Assembly: GCF_000712165.1 (NCBI RefSeq)
Contig: NZ_JONZ01000004.1
Location: forward strand, 186,001-250,000
Length of the DNA stretch: 64,000 nt
Origin: Ureaplasma canigenitalium ATCC 51252
GTDB lineage: Bacteria; Bacillota_I; Bacilli_A; Mycoplasmatales; Mycoplasmoidaceae
Reading direction: 5' to 3'
Position 1 is the stretch's first letter, and each line of letters opens with the position of its first letter. Positions 54,664-64,000 of the stretch are shown here, piece after piece. The notes beneath the pieces were generated by a model. That model was not told where the DNA came from. It was given only the letters and a program-made list of their open reading frames with translations, and searched no databases. The position numbers and the translations under genes were made by a program.

Positions 54664-55866
54664 TTAGAAATCCGCTTCGTCTTCTTCACTTGTTTCCTTA
54701 TCCATTTCGGCTTTATGTTCTTCTTTAAAAGTGGCGGGTAGACTAAAGTCAGTCACTGTAACTGGTGGATAAACATTATCTTGTGGGTTTTTGAAGATGA
54801 TTGAATCGACCCCAAAAACATCTAACAATATTTGCTTGTCAATAACTTCTTTTACCTTACCGTAACGCATCAACTGACCTTTTTTCATAATCATAACTTT
54901 ATGAGCATATTTTAGACCATTATTAATGTCATGGATAACAATAATAATTGTTTTCTTCATTTTATGGTGAAGTTTATGAAGTAGTTCAATAATTTCAAGT
55001 TGACTACGGATATCAAGGTGGTTCGTTGGTTCGTCAAGAACTATTGTTTCAGTATCTTGTGCGAGAGAAAGAGCAATTAATGCTTTTTGTCTTTGACCAC
55101 CAGAAAGATCTTCAAGATTATAATCACGTAGGTCATAGATTCCGACATGTTTAAGAGCAGTTTCAATGATGTATTTTTCTCGTTCGTGGTTAGTGTTAAT
55201 CCCTAGAGCATTACTTGAAGGGAAACGTCCCATTTTAACGAAATCATAAACTGATGTAGCTTCTGGGAAGTTAGCAAGTTGTGGTACATAAGCAAGGTCA
55301 AGAGCAAGCTCTTTAGATTTATAAGCACCCACCTTTTTATAATTATCCATGTGCCACTTTAAGGTTTCAATTACTTTTTTACGATCCTTAGTGAAGGCAT
55401 TTGCGATTCGGTGACCGATTCATTGGAATCAAAGTGTAGGTAGAAGGGGACGTGAAATTAACTTGCCTTTGTATTTAACAATCCCGCTAATAGGATTGTG
55501 AATACGACAAAGAGTTTTAATCAATGTTGACTTACCACAACCATTTGGGCCAAGAACAACAACAAAGTCGTTTCGGTGAATCTTCGCAGAAAGTCCATCG
55601 ATGATTACTTTCTTACCATAACCAACAGAGATGTTATCAAGTTCAAAAACAACCTCGTCCGATTCGTGTCCTTCCATCGACTCGTCTTCCTCATATTCCA
55701 TGATTTCTTTTAGGTCGACAAGGTGTTTTTCGCTTTTTGGATCAATGTGCATCTTTTGCTCCATTTCCTTTAGATTAGGATGGTGGTGGAAGTGGTGATC
55801 TGCATTTGATCCTTTATCATCCATTGGTTTTCCTGTTTGTTCTTTATCTTGCATAGATTTTTCCAT
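54664..55866 (-). CDS. ABC transporter ATPase with His-rich N-terminus, candidate metal (nickel) importer subunit
   Basis: Encodes 400 residues. The ABC domain is of the iron-siderophore/cobalamin (FecE/BtuD) kind: Walker A GPNGCGKST (about residues 112-120), signature LSGGQRQKAL, Walker B TIVLDEPTNHLD and a late switch HDINNGL. Unusually, about 75 residues precede the domain, including DHHFHHHP (about 23-30) and several further His, Glu and Asp residues; this could bind metal. UGA-Trp codons at about 55425 and 55434 join the two parts. The gene is divergent from ureA, which makes nickel for urease a plausible cargo; the cognate permease is not in the window. It is transcribed alone. Confidence 0.85.
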
Positions 55867-56026
55867 TCTATATATTGCTACTATATTAAAGCTAATAACA
55901 TATTCTTTATTTTATAACAATAATAATTTATAGCAGCAAAACACATACCAAGAAATTAAAAAAATAACTTTAACTTGTAAATACAACTAAAAAATAATTG
56001 GAACATTTAACATAAAAAATAGCTTT

Positions 56027-56040
56027 AAAATTCGAATTTT
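56027..56040. repeat. 14-bp palindrome upstream of urease
   Basis: AAAATTCGAATTTT, perfectly self-complementary, in the spacer between two divergent metal-linked transcription units. Confidence 0.5.
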
Positions 56041-56121
56041 GAAGAATTTTTGGCAGTTTTTAACATTTTTCCTGGTTAAAAATTAAAAAAATAAATTTTG
56101 TTGATTTTTTCATATTTTTAC

Positions 56122-56153
56122 TTGACATATAAACAATTTTTTAAACATACAAT
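56122..56153 (+). promoter_or_regulatory. Candidate promoter of the urease operon
   Basis: Perfect -35 TTGACA and -10 TACAAT (5 of 6), but the 20-base spacer is longer than ideal. About 40 bases before ureA. Confidence 0.45.
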
Positions 56154-56192
56154 AAGGGTGCATTAGCAATGTTAATAATACAAGAGGTGTTT

Positions 56193-56498
56193 ATGAACTT
56201 ATCACTTAGAGAAATTCAAAAACTAATGATTACGGTAGCTGCTGACCTTGCTCGTCGAAGAATGGCAAGAGGTCTTAAACTAAACTATAGTGAAGCTGTT
56301 GCTTTAATTACAGACCATGTTGCTGAAGGAGCAAGAGACGGTAAACTAGTTGCTGACTTAATGCAATCAGCACGTGAAGTTTTACGAATTGACCAAGTAA
56401 TGGAAGGTGTTGACACAATGATTGGGATTATCCAAGTCGAAGTAACTTTCCCTGATGGGACAAAACTTGTGTCTATCCACGACCCAATTTACAAATAA
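56193..56498 (+). CDS. ureA: Urease gamma subunit
   Basis: Encodes 101 residues, the normal size. It is a structural subunit of cytoplasmic nickel urease, which splits urea into ammonia and CO2. [39 protein letters not shown] is the typical UreA opening, and [18 protein letters not shown] ends it. The start ATG at 56193 follows AGAGGTG; an ATG 24 bases upstream lacks a ribosome site. In Ureaplasma, ammonia from urease generates the gradient that powers ATP synthesis. Confidence 0.97.
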   Translation: MNLSLREIQKLMITVAADLARRRMARGLKLNYSEAVALITDHVAEGARDGKLVADLMQSAREVLRIDQVMEGVDTMIGIIQVEVTFPDGTKLVSIHDPIYK

Positions 56499-56530
56499 TC
56501 AATATATCAATAATAAATAAAGGAGAAATT

Positions 56531-56905
56531 ATGTCAGGTGGAGGAAATATTTACACTCCTGGTAAATTAATTCCAGGATGTCTTAAATTTGATGATAGTG
56601 AAATCGTTATGAATGAAGGTCGTAAGGAAATTATCATTACTGTTAAGAACACAGGTGACAGACCGATTCAAGTTGGTTCGCACTTTCATTTATACGAAAC
56701 AAACACAGCTCTAATCTTTTACGATGAAAACGGCAAGGAAGATAAAGATCGTAAGATAGTTTATGGTCGTCGTTTTGATATTTCATCTGGTACTGCGATT
56801 CGTTTTGAACCAGGGGACAAGAAAGAAGTTCCTGTAATCGATATGGCAGGTACTCGTGAAGTTTGAGGAGTTAACGGAAAAGTTAACGGAAAACTTGACA
56901 AATAA
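56531..56905 (+). CDS. ureB: Urease beta subunit
   Basis: Encodes 124 residues. The second structural subunit, recognisable by PGKLIPG, NTGDRPIQVGSHFHLYETN and GRRFDISSGTAIRFEPGD. A UGA-Trp at 56864 lies in the conserved REVWG, and the last residues show a short internal repeat (VNGKVNGKL). AAAGGAGAAATT precedes the ATG. It lies 32 bases after ureA. Confidence 0.97.
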
Positions 56906-56927
56906 TTAAAAAAGAGAGGAGAAATAT

Positions 56928-58727
56928 ATGTTTAAAATTTCGAGAAAAAACTATTCAGACCTTTATGGTATCACAACTGGTGATAGTGTTCGACTTGGTG
57001 ATACAAATATCTGAATTAAGGTAGAAAAAGACTACACTCAATATGGTGAAGAAACTGTATTCGGTGGTGGTAAAACAGCTCGTGAAGGTATGGGTATGAA
57101 TGCTACTTTCACTCGTGATGAAAAATTTAAAAAAGCTGAAGTAATGGACCTTGTAATTACTAATGCTTTAATTCTTGACTACACTGGAATTTACAAAGCA
57201 GACATCGGAATTCGTGATGGATACATTGCAGCTATTGGTAAATCAGGTAACCCACACTTAACTGATAACATCGATATGATTGTAGGTATCTCAACAGAAA
57301 TTAGTGCTGGTGAAGGTAAAATTTATACTGCAGGTGGAATTGACACTCACGTTCACTGACTTGAACCTGAAATTTCAAGAGTTGCTCTTGATGGTGGGAT
57401 TACTACAGTTATTGCTGGTGGTACAGGTATGAATGACGGTACAAAAGCAACTACTGTTTCACCAGGTAAATTCTGAATCCGTGATAACCTACAAGCAGCT
57501 GATGGTATTCCAATCAACTGTGGTTTCCTAGGTAAGGGTCAAGGTACTGAAGCTCCAATTCTTGAACAAATTGCTGCAGGTGCTTGTGGTCTTAAGATCC
57601 ACGAAGACTGAGGGGCAACTGGACATGCGATTGATGTATCACTTACTGTTGCTGACAAGACTGATGTCTGTGTTTCTATCCACACCGATACATTAAACGA
57701 AGCTGGTTTCGTTGAACACACAATTGCTGCAATGAAGGGTCGTGTTATTCACGCTTACCATACGGAAGGTGCTGGTGGTGGACACGCTCCAGACATTCTT
57801 GAATCTGTTAAGTATGAACACATTGTTCCAGCTTCAACAAACCCAACAATGCCATATACTGTAAACACAATTGCTGAACACCTTGATATGCTTATGGTAT
57901 GTCACCACCTTAACCCTAAGGTTCCAGAAGACGTTGCCTTTGCGGACAGTCGTATTCGTGCTCAAACTATTGAAGCGGAAGACCTTCTACATGATATGGG
58001 TGCTATCTCAGTTATGTCATCAGATACACTTGCAATGGGACGTATTGGAGAAGTTGTAACTCGTACTTGACAAACAGCAAGTAAGATGAAACAACAATTC
58101 GGACCACTTAAAGGTGATAAAGAATTATTCGATGACAACATGCGTGCTCGTCGTTATGTAGCGAAGTATACAATTAACCCAGCAATTGCTCATGGTGTTG
58201 CTGACTACATCGGATCACTTGAAGTCGGAAAACTTGCTGACATCGTATGTTGAGAACCTAAATTCTTCGGTGCTAAACCTTTCTATGTATGTAAGATGGG
58301 TGTTATCGTTCGTTGTATCGCTGGTGACCCAAATGCTTCAATTCCAACATGTGAACCAGTAATTATGCGTGACCAATTCGCATGCTATGGTGGATCATTG
58401 ACAAACAACTCAGTATCATTTGTTTCTAAACTAGGTATTGAAAACGGAATTAAAGAAGAATACGGATTGAAGAAGAGACTTCTTCCTGTTCGTAACTGTC
58501 GAAACATTAGTAAGAAATCACTTAAGTGAAACGGTACTACACCAAACCTTGAAGTTGACCCTCAAACATTCGATGCATGTGTTGACTATGCTGACCTTGA
58601 AGGTTGACTTGAAATTTCAGCTGAAGAGCTTGCAAAACGATTTAAAAAGAATGCTAAAAACAAATATATTCTATCTTGCGAACCTTTAACTGAAGCTCCA
58701 CTAGCTCAAAGATACTTCCTATATTAA
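56928..58727 (+). CDS. ureC: Urease alpha (catalytic) subunit
   Basis: Encodes 599 residues, slightly longer than the usual ~570. The active site is complete: nickel ligands in THVHW (His at about 141 and 143), the carbamylated bridging lysine at about 223 (GLKIHEDWG), the CHHL loop with Cys at about 325 and its histidines, and the later SDTLAMGR. The many UGA-Trp codons fall at conserved tryptophans. Ribosome site AGAGAGGAG (56912-56920) is strong. The structural genes ureABC are separated from ureEFGD by a 60-base gap containing a hairpin. Confidence 0.98.
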
Positions 58728-58736
58728 AACTGTCTT

Positions 58737-58774
58737 TTTTTAGTTTAAAATAACATTAGTATTGAAACTAAAAA
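58737..58774 (+). promoter_or_regulatory. Hairpin between ureC and ureE
   Basis: TTTTTAGTTT (58737-58746) pairs with AAACTAAAAA (58765-58774) around an 18-base loop. It is not followed by a T run, so it is not a standard terminator. It ends on the ureE ribosome site (AAAAAGGATAT) and could stabilise or process the ureABC message or modulate ureE translation. Confidence 0.45.
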
Positions 58775-58787
58775 GGATATAACAAGT

Positions 58788-59237
58788 ATGTTAGTATTTA
58801 AAACAATATTAGGTAATATAGAAACCTTAGCTGACATTGAGAAATATGAAGTTGAAAACATATTTCTAAACCAAGAAGACGTTCAAAAAAAAGTTATTTT
58901 AGCCACTTCTGATATGAACCATGAATATGGGATTAAGTTGCCTGAAGGAAATATGCTCCAGGATGGTGACATCTTATTTAATGAAGATGGAAAATTAATT
59001 ATCGTTCGTCTTGAGTTATCAGATGTCTTAGTCATCACAGCACGAAATATCGGAGAAATGGCGATGATTGCACATAATTTGGGTAATCGTCATACCCCTG
59101 CCTTGTTCGATGAAAATAGTATCTCTGTGCCTTATGACTATTTAGTTGAGGAATTTCTAAAAGAAAGTAAGGCACTTTATGAAAGAAAGAAAATCAAGCT
59201 CAAAGAACCGTTCAGATATTGTGCAGATGCAAAATAA
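58788..59237 (+). CDS. ureE: Urease accessory protein UreE
   Basis: Encodes 149 residues. UreE is the nickel-delivering chaperone of urease. The two-domain layout is visible, with NLGNRHTPA (about residues 101-109) containing the conserved metal-binding histidine of the dimer interface. The C-terminus lacks the His-rich tail found in many UreE proteins, so nickel storage may be handled elsewhere. The end overlaps ureF. Confidence 0.93.
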   Translation: MLVFKTILGNIETLADIEKYEVENIFLNQEDVQKKVILATSDMNHEYGIKLPEGNMLQDGDILFNEDGKLIIVRLELSDVLVITARNIGEMAMIAHNLGNRHTPALFDENSISVPYDYLVEEFLKESKALYERKKIKLKEPFRYCADAK

Positions 59238-59925
59238 TTTGCAACTTCTCGATTTAATGCAAATTACTAATGCTAATTTTCCGATTGGTAGCTTCTCACA
59301 TTCATTTGGGATTGAAACCTATATTCGTTTTGATATTGTTAATGATGTAACATCACTTAAAAAAGCATTATTACTTTATATGAACGAACAATTGCTACAC
59401 GGTGATTTATTAGCAATTCGTCAAGTTTATAAGTATTTAAAAAGTAATAAAGTAGAAGAAATTTGAATGCTTGATAAAATGCTTGCTGCCCAAGGTCTTA
59501 GTCGCGAAACCCGTGACGGCCAAAGAAGAATTGGCCAACAAATGGTTAAGATTTATAACGAAATTTTTGATTGCGAATTACTCCGCGAATATGCAAAACG
59601 GATTAGAGCGAAAATTTCGAATGGTAACCCTGCGGTTGCTTTTGGAATTCTTGCTGTCCACCTTAACCTTGATATCAGACTCTCACTCTATACACATCTT
59701 TATTCAACATCAGCTGCTCTCGCACAAAACTGTGTACGAGCAATTCCGCTTGGGCAAATAGCGGGTCAGAAATTAATTTATGATCTAAAACACAAACATT
59801 TCGACGATATTATAGATAAAGCCTTTAAACTCGACTTTAAGACAGATTTTTGTAAAAATATTCCTGGGCTTGAAATTGCTCAAATGGAACACGAAGAAGT
59901 TCCAGTGCGATTATTTATGTCATAG
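59179..59925 (+). CDS. ureF: Urease accessory protein UreF
   Basis: Encodes 248 residues. UreF, with UreD and UreG, forms the complex that activates apo-urease. [17 protein letters not shown] (about residues 34-50) is the family hallmark (LPxGxFxxSxGLE). A UGA-Trp at 59464 joins the halves. ATG 59179 has AAGG upstream and causes a 59-base overlap with ureE; ATG 59227 is an alternative start that would fit the usual family N-terminus but has no ribosome site. Confidence 0.93.
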
Positions 59926-59953
59926 GATATAAGAAAAGAAGGATAAAGTTATT

Positions 59954-60574
59954 ATGAAGAAACCCTTAATTATTGGTGTTGGTGGACCAGTTGGTGCTGG
60001 TAAAACGATGCTAATTGAACGTCTTACTCGTTACCTTTCAAAGAAAGGTTATAGTATGGCCGCTATTACAAACGATATTTACACTAAAGAGGATGCTCGG
60101 ATTTTACTTAATACATCCGTGCTAGACGCAGACCGAATTATGGGTGTTGAAACCGGAGGATGTCCGCACACGGCCATTCGGGAAGATGCATCAATGAACT
60201 TCGCTGCAATAGAAGAAATGTGTGATCGTCACCCTGACTTACAATTGTTATTCCTTGAAAGTGGTGGTGATAACCTTTCAGCTACTTTTAGTCCTGACCT
60301 TGTTGACTTCTCAATTTATATCATTGATGTTGCTCAAGGGGAAAAGATTCCGCGTAAAGGTGGTCAAGGGATGATAAAATCTGACCTTTTCATTATTAAC
60401 AAAGTTGACTTAGCACCTTATGTAGGAGCTGATGTCGAAGTTATGAAGTCAGATACTCGTAAGTCTCGTGGAGACAAGGATTTCTTTGCAACTAACCTAA
60501 AAACTGATGAAGGTCTTCAACAAGTAGCTGAATGAATTGAAAAACGTCTTAAAATCGCAATGCTAGAAGACTAA
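59954..60574 (+). CDS. ureG: Urease accessory GTPase UreG
   Basis: Encodes 206 residues. UreG couples GTP hydrolysis to nickel insertion. The P-loop GPVGAGKT is at residues about 11-18, the nickel-binding [12 protein letters not shown] follows (CPH), and the base-recognition NKVD is present. A UGA-Trp at 60533 lies ahead of the last 13 residues. AAGAAGGATAAAG precedes the ATG. ureD begins two bases after its stop. Confidence 0.97.
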
Positions 60575-60576
60575 CT

Positions 60577-61440
60577 ATGCGTGCTTCTGATAAACAAATT
60601 GCGACCTACGCAGCTTATTTATATATCAAAGTCGAAAAAATAAAAGACAGTCCTGACATGAGTCATACTGTCTACTTCACAAATTTTTACCGAAGTTCAA
60701 AACCACTTTACATTGATGAACAAGACTGACATATGCCTTGCTTCCAACTGATTACGATGGGTGGTGGATACATTTCTGGTGAACGTTATCGTCAAGACTT
60801 TGAAATCAAGGATAATGCTCGGTGCATTATTACAACTCAAAGTAGTGCGAAAGCTTATAAATCCGTTAATGATAAATCTTCCCTTCAATATACGAACATC
60901 ACAGTTGGTAAGAATGCCGTTCTTGAATATCTTTCTGATAATGTCATTGTGTATGAAAATGGTCGGTTTGAACAATTCAATAATTTCCATATTACAAAAA
61001 CAAGTACTCTAATCTACACCGAATGTTTTGGTCCAGGATGAAGTCCCTTTGGGATTTCATACATGTATGAAAAAATGTACTTGAATACCAAAATATTTAT
61101 GGATGGTGAAATCGTTCTATTTGATAATTTAAAATTCCAACCACATATCCACGATGAATCGGCTTTTGGAATTATGGGCGGATATCATTATTGTGGGACT
61201 ATGGTCGCCTTTAATGAGAATATTACCGAACATGACATCATTACCGTCCGTGATCTCATTAAAGAGACTTTTAAGGACTACCAAATGGAAATTGGAGTTT
61301 CATCTTTTGATGTCCCAGGTCTTGCGGTACGAGTACTTGCTAACACATATTTTGATGTTGAAAAAGTCACAAAAGTGGCTCATTCATATTTAAGAAAGAG
61401 ACTTTGAAACAAAAAGCCTCTATACTTACGAAAATTCTAA
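60577..61440 (+). CDS. ureD: Urease accessory protein UreD
   Basis: Encodes 287 residues. UreD binds apo-urease and recruits UreF and UreG. The sequence is diverged, as UreD usually is; GGGYISGERYRQDFEI, TTQSSAKAYKS and the later FQPHIHDESAFGIMGGYHYCGTM are family-like. UGA-Trp codons at about 60727, 61039 and 61405. It is the last gene of the operon, ending just before a bidirectional terminator. Confidence 0.92.
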
Positions 61441-61449
61441 ATCATTAAG

Positions 61450-61479
61450 AAAAAAAGTTGGTGCCTCCAACTTTTTTTA
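61450..61479. terminator. Bidirectional terminator between urease and hsd genes
   Basis: A perfect 12-bp stem AAAAAAAGTTGG / CCAACTTTTTTT with TGCCT loop. The stop codon of hsdS (61477-61479) lies at its edge. Confidence 0.9.
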
Positions 61480-62772
61480 TTTCCCCTCTTCAATTTTCTT
61501 AATTAAAGGGGAAAGATTCATTATTTTTTGATAGATACTGCTCTGCAACTCCTTATTAGGAAAGGGAATTGTTATTTTCAACAAGTCTTTAATGTTAATG
61601 TAGGGAATCATCCCTTTAATTAATGGATTAATCTTGTTTTTGAAAAGGGATGATTTTAAATAATAATAAAAAACCAAGTTATTATAATGTTTTGCTCGAA
61701 GGTTAAAAAAAGTATTAACAAAATAGCAGTCCTGCGAGACATATCCGATTTTTCTACCAACACTGCTTCCAATAAAACAAAAAAGGATACTGTCCTTAGG
61801 AGCTTGTTTTAACCTTCGATTACCTTTTTTTAGGTAAATACCAGAATGATAATTAATTGTTCCAGAAAGTGCAATGTCACTTGCCTTTAAATACGGTATG
61901 GTATCATCCTTCATAATGTTGTTATCCATTTTTTCCTTTAGGGAAATTGATTTTCCAATGTTTCTTACTTCAAGTATTTCCTTTAATGGATAATGACTTG
62001 TTTTAAAAGGAATATTAAAGGATGAAGCAAAAAGATAATTAAAAATATCATCCTTTAAATTGATAATTCTGTTTTGGTGGTTTTCCTTTACCTTTTTATA
62101 AAGAATTTCATATTTATATAATAAAGGTGATATTAAGTCTAACTTCTCGATAATTTTTGCTTGAGTTTTGACATCTGGTACCGCCATAATCATCTTCTTT
62201 AAATCCTTATTATTAAGTCCTTTAATCATTCCTCTTAAATAAGGTTTACATTGCTCTTTAAAATATACTGACTGACAAAAATAATAAGCATATTTATTTA
62301 GGATAAATGGTGAACTAAAAGAAATAAAGGTATTAACGAAAGCAACATCCTGGTCAACATATGCGATTTTATTAAGACAAGATGCTCCGAGTGTACAGAG
62401 TAAGATGCTATCTTTCTTACTAATTAAAAATGATTCTGGATTATCAATATGAAATACTTCATCATAGATTATTTTATTATTGATAATGTCACGAGCACGA
62501 ATGAAAGGTATTCCCTTCTTGTTTTCTTTATACCTTTCTTCCATAAGACGAGTTAATGAACACCCCTTTTTAAAGGTGTGAAAAAGATCAAAAAAAGAAT
62601 AAAAACGGTATCCGTGAATATTAAATTGAAGACGACGGAAAACATCAAGTTGATTATCATTAACATCGTTTAATGGTAATATAGGGATTGGTTTTTCCTT
62701 GCAAAACTGATTGAAAACATAATCATACACAGACATTTTTAATTCATTAGGAGACAAAAGTTTTTTAAACAT
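61477..62772 (-). CDS. hsdS: Type I restriction-modification specificity subunit
   Basis: Encodes 431 residues. HsdS recognises the split DNA target for HsdM and HsdR. It has two target-recognition domains of similar layout: IPFIRARDI ... GMIKGLNNKDLKKMIMAVPD in the first half and IPYLKASDIALSGTI ... GMIPYINIKDLLKITIPFP in the second, each followed by a coiled-coil spacer helix (for example SPLLYKYEILYKKVKENH). The ATG at 62772 lies directly after the hsdM stop. The recognition sequence cannot be read from here. Confidence 0.93.
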   Translation of the reverse strand: MFKKLLSPNELKMSVYDYVFNQFCKEKPIPILPLNDVNDNQLDVFRRLQFNIHGYRFYSFFDLFHTFKKGCSLTRLMEERYKENKKGIPFIRARDIINNKIIYDEVFHIDNPESFLISKKDSILLCTLGASCLNKIAYVDQDVAFVNTFISFSSPFILNKYAYYFCQSVYFKEQCKPYLRGMIKGLNNKDLKKMIMAVPDVKTQAKIIEKLDLISPLLYKYEILYKKVKENHQNRIINLKDDIFNYLFASSFNIPFKTSHYPLKEILEVRNIGKSISLKEKMDNNIMKDDTIPYLKASDIALSGTINYHSGIYLKKGNRRLKQAPKDSILFCFIGSSVGRKIGYVSQDCYFVNTFFNLRAKHYNNLVFYYYLKSSLFKNKINPLIKGMIPYINIKDLLKITIPFPNKELQSSIYQKIMNLSPLIKKIEEGK

Positions 62773-62773
62773 C

Positions 62774-64000
62774 TTAATCACCAAGGATCTTTTTTATCGC
62801 ATTAAAAATATTTGTTAACTCATCTACATCTTTTTTTATTCCTTCATTGAAGTTTTTAACGATGTCATCAAAATTTTGAATGCTAGATGCAGTGATATTA
62901 TTTTCTGGGCTAATATCAAGATTATATTTGCGAGTCTTTAAGTCATTGATTTTAACTTTAAATGCAACACCCTCAATTTCCTTTTTTTGTTTCAATCATA
63001 ACAGAACATCATTGAAATACATCGGGTAGACCGGTTTTGTTTTGGTAAATGCTTTGATATTGTTTGGTAATGTCATTTGGTAGTACCAGACATAGTCCGT
63101 ATCCCGTTTCTTTTTTTCAAAAATAAGAATATTGGTTGCTATGACAGTGTAGGGATTAAAAACCGTTTTTGGTAATCTAATAATGGTATTTAGGTTATAT
63201 TCATCGATTAACTTTTCCTTTATTGCTTGCTTATTATAGTTAATATTAAAAAGAAAACTATCGGGTACAATGATGATTGATCTACCGTTATCCTTTAAAC
63301 GTGCCATCATAACTAGCATGAAAAGATCAATTGTTTCGGATGAAGAATATTCTTTTGGAAAATTGTTTTGAACTTCAACATTCTCCTTCGCTCCATAAGG
63401 AGGATTCATGACAATTAAATCAAATTTAAGAAGAGAATGATGTTGAGAATATGTTGTCTCAAGTGTATTCTGGTGCATTATTTGTGGTTCATTAATACCA
63501 TATAGAAACAAGTTAGTAAGACAAAGTAGATTAGGAAGCGATTTCTTCTCAATCCCGAATATTTGGTTACCAAGAGTTGAAGGTTCCAATGTCGGATTTT
63601 GTTCCTTTAAGTAGTTAATATAACTAGCAAAAAAACCTCCTGTCCCACAAGCAAGATCCGCAATTGTTTCGCTTTTTTTTGGAGCAAGTGCTTTAATAAT
63701 GAAATCAGTTACCGCTCTAGGTGTATAAAATTCACCAGCATTGCCCGCATTTTGTAGATACTTAAGAATAATTTCGTATATTTCCCCAAGCACATGACGG
63801 TCGGTTGTACTATAAAGGTCAATTTCAAAGATAATGACAAATATCCGCTTTAACAATCGGTCATTTTTCATGTAATTATGGATATGACTAAAAATATATT
63901 TAAGCATTTTTCCATCATAGGAATCATCATTAATATTTTTTAAATACTCAAATAAATCATGATTAATAAATTCTACAAAACCAGCTTCTGGTCGCTCTAG
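62774..64000 (-). CDS. hsdM: Type I restriction-modification methyltransferase subunit, 5' truncated by window edge
   Basis: Open from the right edge through 408 residues to TAA 62774. It transfers a methyl group from SAM to adenine (N6). EIYEIILKYLQNAGNAGEFYTPRAV, the SAM motif DLACGTGGFF and the catalytic NPPYG are present. A UGA-Trp at 62996 links the catalytic part with the C-terminal HsdS-binding segment. The N-terminus, and the restriction subunit hsdR if present, lie beyond the window. Confidence 0.95.

Larger units (their letters stand above)
55867..56192. other. Divergent regulatory region between ABC ATPase and urease
   Basis: 326 very AT-rich bases with no open frame. Minus side: TATAAA (complement of 55911-55916) and TTGCTG (complement of 55934-55939), spacer 17, a fair promoter for the ABC gene. 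Plus side: TTGACA (56122-56127) and TACAAT (56148-56153), spacer 20, the candidate ureA promoter. Between them lies a perfect 14-bp palindrome AAAATTCGAATTTT (56027-56040), followed by a partial copy GAATTTT, which could be a regulator site. Confidence 0.5.

Overview
The window comes from a urea-hydrolysing mollicute, most likely Ureaplasma or a close relative. Three observations support this. Almost every long gene is readable only if UGA is tryptophan (genetic code 4), while the real stops are TAA or TAG. The DNA is AT-rich and densely packed, with many genes overlapping by 1-23 bases. A complete urease operon (ureABC-EFG-D) lies at 56193-61440, and urease is the signature of Ureaplasma. The species cannot be fixed from the window alone.

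Layout. 1-882 is the 3' part of tuf. 1094-9773 is a seven-gene cluster that matches the mycoplasma-specific F1-like X0 ATPase gene for gene: a twelve-helix membrane protein, a soluble protein, gamma-like, epsilon-like, a secreted or anchored proline-rich protein with two C-terminal helices, alpha-like and beta-like. It runs straight into a MIB (immunoglobulin-binding) gene and a MIP (DUF31 serine protease lipoprotein) gene, ending at 15136. This is the antibody-capture and cleavage system, and the ATPase is probably functionally tied to it. Converging on it is a housekeeping operon on the minus strand (hypothetical-ybeY-era-recO-glyS-dnaG, 21388 to 15133).

21500-36493 is a plus-strand housekeeping stretch: secDF, apt, dnaK, a tandem PEBP-fold protein, a small membrane protein, cmk, plsC, scpA, scpB, tig and lon. 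dnaK and lon carry CIRCE (HrcA) operators, and tig carries a previously unremarked degenerate 27-bp match. A second MIP-like protease lipoprotein sits at 36639-38909. A minus-strand block follows, with a small hypothetical gene, rpe and a 1138-residue lipoprotein.

43475-47953 is an iron-sulphur assembly operon, sufC-sufD(short)-sufS-sufU-sufB, followed by proS, an unusual acidic protein with terminal Cys/His motifs, and ruvAB. Convergent to these are dinB, tlyA, a small membrane protein and a His-rich ABC ATPase. The ABC ATPase is divergently transcribed from urease and is a candidate metal (nickel) importer subunit. The window closes with a type I restriction-modification pair, hsdS and hsdM, the latter cut off by the right edge.

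How the parts fit: cytoplasmic urease makes ammonia, which in Ureaplasma drives ATP synthesis. UreE/F/G/D and probably the His-rich ABC ATPase supply nickel. SecDF and the lipoproteins build the surface, where MIB and MIP disarm host antibody. No rRNA, tRNA, CRISPR array or insertion sequence was recognised in the window.
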